Origin: Zelopaecilomyces penicillatus
Taxonomy: Eukaryota; Ascomycota; Sordariomycetes; Hypocreales; Pseudodiploosporaceae
Assembly: GCA_005765155.1 (NCBI GenBank)
Contig: VCCP01000004.1
Location: 2,790,001 to 2,854,000, forward strand
Direction: 5' to 3'
Length of the DNA stretch: 64,000 nt
Shown: positions 46,407-57,293 of the stretch, piece after piece
Layout: every line of letters starts with the position of its first letter
Numbering within the stretch: position 1 is the stretch's first letter
Translations under genes and position numbers: made by a program
Notes under the pieces: generated by a model
What the model was told of the DNA's origin: nothing
Database searches by the model: none
What the model saw: only the letters and a program-made list of their open reading frames with translations

Positions 46407-49400
46407 TGTCGGCAGATTCGACAGACGCAGCGATGCGCGAGATCGGTGCAAGAGGGCGGCGACAATGTTGCGGATTTTTGATGGGCGACAGACGATTCTC
46501 TGGGCGATAGAGGTGGAGATTTGGAGACTTGCTGCGTCTTCCAGAAGGGGGCTGCCTTCCACGACACGAGAAGTGTTTGGGAGGTTCAGCCTGTCTGGTG
46601 TGGCTGGTAGGCTATTACGAGTTCTTGGTGAGGCTGATTCTGCGTGGCAGTGCAGAAGGAAGGGGTCTTGTCAGCATTCGTAACGGAGTTTGAATACGTA
46701 ATCTTCCCCGTGCCCCTGTGGTGATGTCTAGGGTAGGCATTGCATGCAAACCTGAAACACGGTATTGTTGGGATGGATGGATTCCTGCTCTATATGCTGC
46801 TCATGTGCGATGTTTCCACAATTAGCATGAATTGCCAATCTCTTTCTTCTGGTTCCTCGCCTGTTGCTTCCTTTATAAGTGATTATCTAATGAACACCAA
46901 CCTAATGTTGTCATAGAGCTCGCAAATACCCCACATCTTCGTTTGTACATAAGGTCAAGGCCAACCACGTTGTATGGAAGCGGTGGCATAATGAAATTGC
47001 TCTGTTCTTTAAATGTGTAGATTGAGATACCGAAACCTTAACAGACTAGCTCAAGAGATCCTTCTCTCATCAGCAAATGCACACAAAACATGCAAGGCAA
47101 TCACAACCACGCTACGCCATAGCTTGTCTGTTGGCTTTGGCCCACACTTGATAGACAACACTTGCACTCATGGCCAACGCCCCGGATCAGCTGAGATGCA
47201 ACCTGCAGATATAGAAGGGCCATATGGCTTGACGAAACTCAGATATACATATCCTAGTCTTGTTAAAGATGCCAGAGAGGGCTCTGAATGGCGCGCAACC
47301 ACTGCAATGTTACCTGCCCCATGTCACCGCTAATTGCCGGTACTGCAGCAGGACGCCAAAATACCGATCCCATCGAGAAGAGAAGAAAAAAGAGAGGAGG
47401 AAGTCGAGGGTCGGCCCACCTGCACATCTGGGCCTCTGATGGGGATAGTGGATGGTGGTGGACCTCCTCTCCGTGATCGAGCAGCCTTGGTGGGTGTCAT
47501 GCAGCAGCGCCATGCGGCCGCCACAAGCAGCAAGCAGCAAGCTTCTGCCTACCACAGCGAGCCACGGTTGCTAGGCTAGTTTACCTGCCTTTCCAGCTCC
47601 ATGTAGCACGACTGATGAAGATGAATGCGTGCAACATGCATCTCTGTGCGTGAACAAGGTTGTGGCGAGAATGCGAATATCACATAAAGATCGTGGGATG
47701 CAATTGGCCGAGTCATCTCGACATATATGTATGTAGAGAATATGCATGCAACGTACCTATATTTGACACACGCTCTGAAATGTACTGACCAGCCAGGTAT
47801 GGGGGGAATGGAAAGAAAAGAAAAGAAACGGTATCACCAGGCCTACAGGTATGTGATCGGACAGGGCTGTGTGTAGGTGTAGAAACGGAAAAGCAGATGG
47901 TGGGCATGAACATAAACTGCCCGGATTGGAGGAGAGAAGGCTGTTGGTTTACCAGCAACGAGAGAGCCTGAGCCTACCAAGTCAGCAACTTCTTGTATGC
48001 GCCATATTCGTCGTCGTCGCCGTGCTCGCCGAGCCTCAATCCGGGGGCTGACGACCAGATCTAATTCGGGGCACATGCGCCTCAACCCCTTTCGATGTTT
48101 CGCGAACTGCCCTACGGAGTTTGGTGGGCTGTAGCCTTGTAGCCTTGTAGGTATTGGGTAGGAGGCCAAGCACGGTTATGTTCCATATTATTACACCCAC
48201 TTCAAGAATGATACGAATAACAGTGGACTGTGGGAGAGACGCCGCTGATGAATGCCAAACAGTCCAGGCTGTCCATGTACTGTAATCAATTGACTGGGCC
48301 CTGGTTGTCGGGACCTGCAACGTCAAAACGCTGATCCAGGCCAATTAGACCCCAGATTGGAGACCTTTTGTATGGGGTGTAGGTACCAGCCAAGTACCTG
48401 ACTGGACTTTGCTGGGGGGAACCTACGGATACAGTGGGCGCCTACAGTGAACGGGCGCCTAGGTATGGTGAGCTATAGTGCCCAGTTATTCAGTCATCGG
48501 CTTCTCGGCGGGTTTTAGTGACGGGACACTGCTGCAAGTTGGGCACTAAAGCTCTCCACAGCCCAGCAACGCCGGTGCCGTGAGCCGACCAAGCGACAGC
48601 ATTACTACGTACTAGGTAATCCTGCCAAGTGCTTGGCGGCCTAGAGGGAAGAATGTTGGGAACCCGCGCACTGATGAAGCGTGATTGATTGACTGACTGG
48701 ACGGTGTCTGGATTCCCTTTTGTTTAGGTAGGTACTCTGCAATAATTCCTTCATATTACACACTTCCTGGGGTAGGCATGTTTGTATTGAATCTTGGAGA
48801 CAGGCTTCGGCGCAAGGCTCCAGTGCTGTGTCGCCAACCTCGTACTGATATAATCTGTATGATTCCACATTTGATTACATCACACACTCACGGCAACTAT
48901 TTGCCATTTCTGCGTGCCTTTCTTTCCCCCAACATCCCCACGCGTTGCGAGGCGCAGCCAAACAAGGGGATATCACGGTAAGCTCCAAACCTTCCATCGC
49001 ATAGGTACTCCTAGGTCGTAAGGGGGCCGCGCCCCTAGGGCAAATCCCGAGTCATCGGCGAGGGCGACACCCGCTAAAAAAAAAAGCTGTGTAAGTACAG
49101 TTGAAGCAAAGACCCCATCGGCTTTCTTGAGCCGAAGGGCATCTTGGCAACCCAGCGATGAACACAAACATGGAACTGCAAGTACCAAACAAAAGAGGTC
49201 AGAGAGGTAGTGATAGCACTAAGGTAGTAAAAGCTACTTGTCTTGTACCCACAAAGCACCCCCGGCCCCAAATCTCGACTGTTCCAAGGTTCGACAGCAC
49301 AGAGCCCCAAGAGTTCAGAGCACAGACTTGGCAATGACGAAGTTTGCAACAGCATTTCGAATGCCAAACCATGGCCCCGGGAAAATCAAGAAACAAAAAA

Positions 49401-50406
49401 GAAAAATAGCAAAAAAAAAGAGGAGAGGAAAATGTCAAAATCATCTCATTTCACTGTGCCCCCCGTTCTCCGTCTCGGTCTGCTCGGCACCCGATTCATA
49501 GGCCGGTCCAAGTGTCGCTAAATATGTTGGGGACTACACCCAAGGTACTTGTTATTACCAAACCATCGTGGCTCGAAAGTACTAGGTAGTAAAGAAGAAA
49601 AAGAAAAAAGTCCACAATCATTCATTCGACAGAAGCTCTTCTTTGGTCTGCAGCCTGTACGGACTGCGAGCCGCCTGCGCTTACCCTGTTTTGTCCACAT
49701 GCGGATATACGGCGTACAAGTGTGATCAAGTCCAGTACAGCAACAAGTAGACAAATCCTTGCGAGGAGATCCTTGCCTGCCTTTGCTACTCCATAATACC
49801 CCAGGTTGCACGCCACTGATATACTTTTCTTGGACACTAATTACTAGTAATTATGTAGGTACTGCAGGTGTGTAGCCAAGATGATGCATCTAGGCGGGGC
49901 GGCGCCCATTTCGTCAGCTCTGATTGTGTCTCGCCGCTTCGTTGAGGTTTAAGATTACATGGGGGGAGGGGGGGCTTGGATAAAGGCGTATATATGTATG
50001 TACGAAAAGGCAAGGTTCGAAAGGGATCTATAATGGGCACTAGCTATTAGTGTTTTTTGTTTATCAATACCAGACCCAAGACCACTTCCCTTCATGACAG
50101 GTACTAATAGCACATGGGAGCCCACCTCGTCCCTCGCTTGCCAAACGGATGACCTCTGATCTGATCTGCCTGACACCCCCCCAATCGTCTTTGCCACCCT
50201 TTCGAACTTCGACCTTCGACTTGCTATAATTCAAAGACATGTAGACAGGAACCCTTCTCCTGCAAACGAAAAATTCTGATTCATCTCTCTCCAACCTTAC
50301 GATATCACCAAACCACAAAGGAATAGAACACTTTGCTTGAGCATTTACAACCCACCATCATTCAACAACAGACTTGTCCGTACAGGTTCTCAACGTTTAT
50401 ACTGCC
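46407..50406. other. 4-kb tract without recognisable genes
   Basis: Both flanking genes are transcribed away from it. It contains many TAGGTA words (48380-49860), a GGGCGCCTA direct repeat (48436 and 48453), an imperfect inverted repeat (48471-48553), and the GC palindrome-like GGGGCCGCGCCCC near 49022. Open frames are short and without domains. Confidence 0.55.
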
Positions 50407-51009
50407 ATGTCTCCACACACCACCACCCATCAGTTCTCCCGCCGTCTAAGCAGGGACACTGGATTTCCTGAATCCTTTGATGGAGGTATGTTTAAGTTAT
50501 TTCTCCAAACACAACTCCAAATCTGAAGATGGGAATGAAACAACTTTGTGTGTCAAGGGAACGATTATGTGTACAAGGATATAAAATGCTGACCTCTCCC
50601 TCTCACAGTTAGCAACACCACGCTGCCACATCCCGACGCCGATCTGTCACCCAACGCCGTCCTCACCCACGACGACCTCTGCGGCGACCACGCACTCAAA
50701 CGGAAACGCCTCACTTTCCTGCACCGCAAACACAAACACAACATCTCCCACGGAGTCATCACACCACAGACGGACACTCTCGCCAGTCCATGGTCATTAT
50801 CTCTGGCCAACATGACCGATGGCCTCAGCACCAAGGAATCAGCACGCCAGAAGCTGGTCAGCCCCTCTGTATCAAGCTTTCAACTGCGTACCTCCAAGGA
50901 TGAGACGGAGAGTCTCAGTTCAAAGAAGGATGAAGACACGCCACCAACCTCGCCTGATGGATCGGAACATCGGTCTCGGGGCAGACTGAGCAAGTGGCGC
51001 CGCGGTTGA
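50407..51009 (+). CDS. Small basic, Ser/Thr-rich protein, function unknown
   Basis: I do not recognise the family. The gene is inferred from two exons, 50407-50485 and 50609-51009, joined by a 123-base intron (G|GTATGT, acceptor TCTCACAG), giving 159 residues with one continuous frame of sensible composition. It starts MSPHTTTHQFSRRLSRDTG. A polybasic run KRKRLTFLHRKHKH (about residues 61-74) could be a nuclear or membrane-binding signal. The C-terminal part has SP and TP sites (LVSPSVSS, TPPTSPDGS) and ends RGRLSKWRRG. There is no membrane segment, and one cysteine. The splice and an ATG in the context GCC-ATG support a real gene; the function is open. Confidence 0.6.
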
Positions 51010-51511
51010 GAAGAACACCGGGGAGTAAAGCAAAGCCAAGTGAGAGACGACACGTCTTCACTTATCATCAAAGGAAAACACATCATACACAACACACAAG
51101 CAACATGTCAACAATGCTTCGTTACCGCCAGCAGCATCATCCAACGACTTTCTTTCTTTTTTATGATTCATCTTTAGCGTTGGAGTCTTTTTTATACGGA
51201 AAAATATTTGGGGCCAGGATGGCCGTCATGGAAGGAACTCGCACTGGTTTTGTGCTTTCATTCTGAACGGGACTGGCTGGCTGGAGCTGGCTGCATCTCT
51301 TCCTGCGAAGAGGGAGGCGTATTCTTTGGTCTTTTTTTTTAAATGACTAGTAACAACTTTAGGCCTTTTTGTGCTGCCTAATAAAAGAAATTTATTCTTT
51401 TCCAGACTTTGAACCTCTCAATGAGCATGATCATACCCCCCTTGCGAGTCCACCCCGTGATATATCTCATGACACATTCCGCCCTATTCATTCATCTCTT
51501 TAAATGCAGAC
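51010..51511. other. Intergenic between convergent genes
   Basis: Short 3' flanks of the small basic protein gene and the hydroxyisourate hydrolase gene. A T10 run lies near 51331. No other feature is seen. Confidence 0.5.
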
Positions 51512-51919
51512 TTAACTTCCGCGATACGTCGTGTAGCTGTACGGGCTCAACAACAGCGGCACATGGTATTGCTGGCCCTCTTCAACGCGGAAGACGATGG
51601 TAGCCTCGGGGAAAAAGGTATTGTCCTCTCCAAAGTAGGCAGCCGTGTCGAAGCGCAGTGTCCAGCGCGAGGGGCCTTGGATGACGCCGAGTACGTCCTC
51701 GAGCGTGTAGATGGGGACCTCGCCGGACGACGTTTCAGAGCTGTAGGGCAGCCAGACCTTGATACGGCCGTCTTCGTCCGTCACGGACTCGAAGACGCTG
51801 TGTGTCGCGCTGTTGCTGCCGGCGCTGCACTCGAGACGCACGCTGATGCCCTTGGCGGGGCGGCCGGCGGTGGTGTCGAGGACGTGGCAGGTGATGCGGT
51901 CTTTTTCGGAGGAGGCCAT
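51512..51919 (-). CDS. 5-hydroxyisourate hydrolase (transthyretin-like)
   Basis: This enzyme of urate breakdown hydrolyses 5-hydroxyisourate, the uricase product, to OHCU on the way to allantoin. The single-exon gene gives 135 residues, a usual size. Both ends carry family signatures: ITCHVLDTTAGRPAKGISV near the start, with the active-site histidine H12, and the C-terminal YRGS tetrapeptide. YHVPLLLSPYSYTTYRGS at the end places the second conserved histidine. No peroxisomal SKL-type tail is present, and no uricase or OHCU decarboxylase lies in the window. The start is the only ATG giving the family N-terminus. Confidence 0.96.
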   Translation of the reverse strand: MASSEKDRITCHVLDTTAGRPAKGISVRLECSAGSNSATHSVFESVTDEDGRIKVWLPYSSETSSGEVPIYTLEDVLGVIQGPSRWTLRFDTAAYFGEDNTFFPEATIVFRVEEGQQYHVPLLLSPYSYTTYRGS

Positions 51920-52962
51920 GGTCTATGATTGTGTGTGCTTGTGTTTGGGTGTCTGTGTGAGTTGCTGATGACTGATTTAATAGGGTGGGATGTATGTTGG
52001 AGCTGTGGATGAGAGGGGGATGGTATAAGGTGGTGTAGTAGAGGGGTGACGATGTTTGAGGTGGAGGAGGGGCTTATCGTTATAGATAGCTGAAACCTGG
52101 GGGGAGCTTATGTGGAAGGAACAAGGAACCAGCAGCTATCAACACGGAAGCTTTCGTCAAAGATGTGGGGGTAACGACAATAAGCTTGAAGAGGGATGAA
52201 GAGAAGTAGGTAATAAATGGCATCTTCACGCCAGGCACGGAAGCTGAAGCCATGAGGCAGGGCGACAGGACAGGCCAGGCAGCGCTCCATCCAAGCAGTA
52301 TTACAGCTCTGCACAGCCAAGTCAGCCGTAATAGCAATAGGTAGGTAGGTAGCTAACAATACCTGCCTGGACAACAAGCTCAGCCACGCTAGGCGCCGAC
52401 CACATAGGTGGAGTTGGCCGTGTAAACTGATTGGCAGAAGGCGACCAAAGGCTGCGGAAATTGGATGGGGTTGGATATTACATGAATCTGACGTGTCCAG
52501 ACTATTAAATAACGATGTGAGCAGCGAAACAGATCGAGAATGGAGAAATTGCATGATTAGATGGTCTAAAATGAGCTAGTACGCCCAGTTCTTTACTTTG
52601 TTTGACTGCTGCTTAGGTTTCCTGCTATCTCTGAGACAAATATCTCCCAGGAACATGCGTTTCTGATCTCTTTACCTAACACCTATCACACTCTTACTCT
52701 CCCCTCGCTTCTGCTGCCATGTAAAAACCAATCCCATAATAAACCAAAAAAAAACCCTCCAGTAGCTCTAATTAATCCCGCCCCCGTCAATCTAACGGCA
52801 AGTATGCGCTATAACGTACCTATGGTAGTCATCGTGGTGGGCTTCAACTTTCAGTGACGTTCTGGAATTGCCCCTCATACGTAACCCACACCCACCACCC
52901 CTCCATCAGCACAATGTTGCCCCTCCATGTTTTTTGTTTGGGGGGGGTTTTCCAACGTCAAA

Positions 52963-52993
52963 CCTCCACCACCACTACTACCACCACCACCAT
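52963..52993. repeat. CCA/CTA-rich trinucleotide repeat
   Basis: An imperfect run of CCT, CCA and CTA triplets in non-coding sequence about 190 bases upstream of get3. Confidence 0.7.
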
Positions 52994-53148
52994 TGTTGCG
53001 CTTCCATATCGCAGCTTCGATTTTGTCTGTATCTTTTGTTTTTATCTAGACCTCTGCTGTTACACATAGCACTCTGTTATTTGCCCTTCATATCGGGCGC
53101 CCACGACTCTCTTCTTTGCCAAAACTAGACGACACATCCATCGAAATA

Positions 53149-53165
53149 CACACACACACACACAC
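53149..53165. repeat. (CA)8 microsatellite in get3 leader
   Basis: Eight CA units end nine bases before the get3 start codon, so the repeat almost certainly lies in the 5' untranslated leader. Confidence 0.8.
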
Positions 53166-53174
53166 CCGAAAACA

Positions 53175-54346
53175 ATGTCCTCTGCCCTCATCAACACCGA
53201 CGAGGACGCCCTCGAGCCCACCCTCCAGTCCCTCCTGGACCAGCGCTCCCTGCGCTGGATCTTTGTCGGCGGCAAGGGCGGTGTCGGAAAGACCACCACA
53301 TCGTGCTCGCTCGCTATCCAGCTGGCCCGCGTGCGCCGCTCAGTCCTGCTCATCAGTACCGATCCGGCCCACAACCTGTCTGATGCCTTCTCGCAAAAGT
53401 TTGGCAAGGAGGCCCGTCTCGTCGAAGGCTTTGACAACCTCAGTGCCATGGAGATTGACCCGAATGGCAGCATGCAGGATTTGCTCGCAGGCCAGGGTGA
53501 TGCTGCGGCACAGGATGATATGAATGCCGTGGGCGGTGGCATCGGTGGCATGATGCAGGATCTGGCTTTCGCGGTGTGTTTTCCCTTCTAATTCTTTTGG
53601 GCTCTCTGCCATGTCCACCCATCCATCTGCGATGATTGGTGTCGTTTTTTGGCATGATTAAAACATTCGTTGGGTTTCCTAAACAAATGCTGACTTGTAC
53701 TCGACAACAGATTCCCGGCATCGACGAGGCCATGTCCTTCGCTGAGGTCCTCAAGCAAGTCAAGTCGCTCTCCTACGAAACCATCATCTTCGACACAGCG
53801 CCCACCGGCCACACCCTCCGTTTCCTCCAGTTCCCCTCAGTGCTCGAAAAGGCACTTGCCAAGGTCTCCCAGCTCTCTACTCAATACGGCCCTTTGCTCA
53901 ACGGCTTCCTCGGCGCCAACGGAGCCCTCCCCAACGGTGGCAACCTCAACGAGATGATGGAGAAGCTCGAGTCCCTGCGTGAGACCATCTCCGAAGTCAA
54001 CACTCAGTTCAAAGATGCCGAGCTCACCACCTTTGTCTGCGTCTGCATCGCCGAGTTCCTCAGCCTTTACGAGACGGAGCGTATGATCCAAGAGCTTTCC
54101 AACTACGGTATCGATACCCACAGCATTGTTGTTAACCAGCTGCTCTTCCCCAAAAAGGCCAGCGAGTGTGATCAGTGCAACGCCCGCCGCAAGATGCAGC
54201 GCAAGTATCTTGACCAGTATGAGGAGCTCTACGCAGAGGATTTCAATGTTGTCCGTATGCCCTTGCTGGTGGAGGAAGTGAGGGGTAAGGAGAGGCTGGA
54301 GAATTTCAGCGAGCTTTTGGTTACGCCTTACGTGCCTCCTGAGTAG
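53175..54346 (+). CDS. get3: Get3/ArsA-type ATPase for tail-anchored proteins
   Basis: Get3 is the cytosolic ATPase that carries tail-anchored membrane proteins to the Get1-Get2 receptor at the ER. Exons are 53175-53573 and 53711-54346 with a 137-base intron; the product is 344 residues. The deviant P-loop is GGKGGVGKTT (32-41). Switch I reads DPAHNLSDAF, and the A-loop/switch II region is FDTAPTGHTLR (160-170). The zinc-binding pair that holds the dimer is ECDQCNARR (C286 and C289). A methionine-rich region around residue 110-130 (MQDLLAG, GGMMQDLA) belongs to the client-binding part. The call is firm over the related arsenical-pump ATPase because there is one ATPase half and the C-x-x-C is present. 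Confidence 0.97.
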
Positions 54347-55175
54347 AATAGACGTCAGTCTCAAGTAAATAATGAAGAATAATGAAGTTTCGCATTGACA
54401 TATACAACTCACATGGCCTGAAAGTGTCGCTACGGCTGAGAACATAGAACCAAGCTTCTGATGACCTTAGAGTAATGAATGACACCTCAATTAAATTGCG
54501 CATATAATCGTCACGAGAGCAGAACATCATGGCATTTTCAAATTTGCGTAATCGGGATTCAATTCGCTATTCTCTTGAGTTGGTAGACATTCTCTTACCC
54601 CGTCGTGCCTATGCAATCCCATCCATTCCATCCATTCCATCCACCTGACCTTAGCAGTTCTATTCATCCCTAAATCCATGGAAACCACCCAGGGTATCCC
54701 AAACCCCCTTGCTTTGTGAGGTTTTCTGTAAAAAAAAAAAGAAGAGATTTAAAGAAGAAAGAACACGTAGCAACAGCACACCCATCCTGTGTAGACCATG
54801 CCACGCCGTGCCTCGCCCCCAGGAGACACCCTTGTAAACGCCAGTCCAAAAAGGGCCAACCAACCAACCAATCACTAAAACATGCCTGAAATTCTTCCAG
54901 TCTGATAATGACTTCAGCTAAGAAAGCGATAAGAGGGGATAATAATAAAAAACGGTAATGCCGAAAGTGCAAAATTGCGCATGTTGTGTTTGTGTTTGTG
55001 GCGTGAGCCAATCATAAATGTGTGAACGGAAGAACTTGAAGAGAAATTAAAGGAGAGAGATACCATGTCATCCAGCGACAATTCTGTGGGAGGACACACA
55101 TGGAATCTTTTAACGAAGACAAAGCGAGCTAGCCTGACGTTTGTTGTAGCTCATCAGACCAAAAAATGCTTAAAC
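54347..55175. other. Intergenic between convergent get3 and mpe1
   Basis: It contains a 9-base tandem repeat (54619-54645), listed separately. Nothing else is supported. Confidence 0.5.
54619..54645. repeat. 9-bp tandem repeat
   Basis: CCATCCATT occurs twice, followed by CCATCCACC. The unit resembles the reverse complement of the 12-base repeat at 15807-15842. Confidence 0.75.
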
Positions 55176-57293
55176 TCAGAGCTCTCGATAGTCGCTTGGC
55201 CGGACTCTTCTTTGCTTGTTCTGGTGTCTGTAAGGATTAACGGGCTTTCGGAAGTACGCATCCTCGTCTACGCCGCCCTGAGGCATCATGCCGCTATTTT
55301 GGAAGTTGTTTTGGAAGCCGTTCTGAAAGCCGTTCTGGAAGCCATTCGAGGGGACATTCATGCCGCCACCGTTCATGCCGTTCATATTGTTCATGCCGTT
55401 CATGTTGTGGTTGTTGTTGTTCATGCCCCATCCATTATTTAGTGCTCCATTGTTGTGGCCATTCATGCCTCCATAGTTCCCCCCAAAACCTTGTTGCATG
55501 TTTGGCATTCCCATCATGGGCATCCCCATCATAGGCATTCCCATGCTCATGCCCATGTTCATATTCATATTAGGCATATTAGGCATATTGGGCATCCCCA
55601 TCATGTTTGGCATCATACCCATGCCGCCGTTGAACATCATGTTGTTCATTCCCATGTTGGCCATGTTGTTGGCCATGTCGGGCATGCTGTTGTTCATCAT
55701 GCCATTCATCATGTTCCGAGGCTGTTGGCTCTGCATGGCTCTGGGGCCCTTGGGAATCTTGGGGTTTTCGAGAAAATCTTCTGCAGCTCTTTTCTTGGGC
55801 TCAAGATCCTCTGATTTTGCAACTTCGATTCTTTTATTGTCGACGGCCTGGACATTACGGGTAAGACTGTTAGGGCCCATCGATGGCGTTCTGGTGGTTT
55901 GTGCAGGCTGCACTGTTGGTGATCTAGATGCCGATTTTACCCTGCTTCCAACGTCCTTTTGGGTTTCCTCGGGTTTGCCCACCACACTGTCTTCTAATTT
56001 GACTTCGATGTTATCATCCAACTTGGGTTCAGAGTTGTTCGTTGTTGCTTTATCTTCAGGTGCAACTTTAGGTGATGCTGGAGGAGTAATCTTGGCAGTT
56101 TCCTTTGCCTTAATATACTCCTGTATCTTCTTTGATGATTCTTCATCAGGCTGCAAGTCATCTATTAATACGCCTTCGGTCTGGCAAGCAGGGCAAACGA
56201 AGTCGCTTTCAATGAGAGCATTGGTTATGCAGTCATTACAAAACGTCTTCTGGCAGCATGGTGTCTTCATTGGCTCTATGAACATCTTCTTGTCAATTGA
56301 ACACTCAAGACCACGCTCAAGGATCTCCTTGTCCTCAGCCTGGGCCGCCTTTGCAACCGTTGATGACTTTGTTTTAGCCTGAAATTGCTCCCAAGACGCC
56401 TTATCTGGCTCAGCAATAACAAAATCTCCCTCGGCATTAACCATGATTCCTGAAGGTCGCTTTGATTCATCACCCTCACTTTGGGCAAGCACAACAGATT
56501 TGTCGACCTTTTGTAGGAATGACCGGGGAATACCTGTGGTTCTCTTTACACGGGGTCTGTTGTCAAATTCAGGATCATCATTAGTTGGGCATAGCTGAAT
56601 CCAATGCCCCTTGTTCCCACATCGGTAGCAGATATATCCATTCGGGGGGTCATGATCCGGAACGTTAGCTGGCCGTTTGGCACCAGGTTTGAAAACAGGG
56701 TTTTGGCTAAACAGAAAAACTCATTAGCTTCAAGTTCAGGCATAAATCGGGAATAGACTAAGGACTTACTGAGATAATTCTTCTTGCTGAGCTGACCACT
56801 GCTCGGATTGGGCCGCAAACATGGCAGCCATTCTGTCCTCTTCGGTCATGGCATCATTCATTTGGCTGAGAGCGGTAGAGCTTGGCTTTGAAGCGGCTGC
56901 CTTTGCTGACTGCTCTTTGCGACCAGCATTCTTAGCTGCCACGGGCATTTTGCCGGAAACATAACGAGCGGCCCGGCCAGCACCAGGTTTAAGTGCAGGC
57001 TGCCGCCGAGCAATCACTGTCGTGGACCGGGGTACGATCGTTGTATCATCGTCGTATTCTACAGCAGTGTTAGCCATGTATCGACTGGTGTAGGGGTTGC
57101 GGTTGAGAGACTCTTCATTACCTTCACTATTATCGTCGGTGTAGATGAAAAGATCAAAATCAGTGCCATCACCCAACCCGCTTTTGTTGATGATTTCACG
57201 CTTCAGTTCAAAGACTGAGATACCTGTTCCGTCAAACTCCACTCTTGTGGGTTCCCTTTGTGACTTGAACTTGAAAAAGACTGAGGACGACAT
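55176..57293 (-). CDS. mpe1: Cleavage/polyadenylation factor subunit Mpe1 (DWNN, zinc knuckle, RING)
   Basis: Mpe1 (human RBBP6) is a subunit of the cleavage and polyadenylation factor and activates pre-mRNA 3'-end cleavage in the nucleus. Exons are 57293-56770 and 56706-55176 with a 63-base intron; the product is 684 residues. The ubiquitin-like DWNN domain spans about 1-80 (SVFFKFKSQREPTRVEFDG, VFELKREII). The CCHC zinc knuckle is CYRCGNKGHWIQLC (C201, C204, H209, C214). The RING/U-box-like domain is residues 310-349, from CSIDKKMF through PCCQKTFCNDC to CPAC. The C-terminal third is very rich in Met, Asn and Gly with short repeats (PNMPNMPNMN, FQNGFQNGFQNNFQN). The start at 57293 opens directly into the DWNN domain; an in-frame upstream frame is open but unlike the family. 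Confidence 0.96.

Larger units (their letters stand above)
51920..53174. other. Bidirectional promoter region, HIU hydrolase / get3
   Basis: It includes a TAGGTAGGTAGGTAG run near 52338, a CCA/CTA-rich simple repeat (52963-52993) and a CA repeat directly before get3. A 148-codon minus-strand frame (52108-52554) has no domain and is not accepted. Confidence 0.55.
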
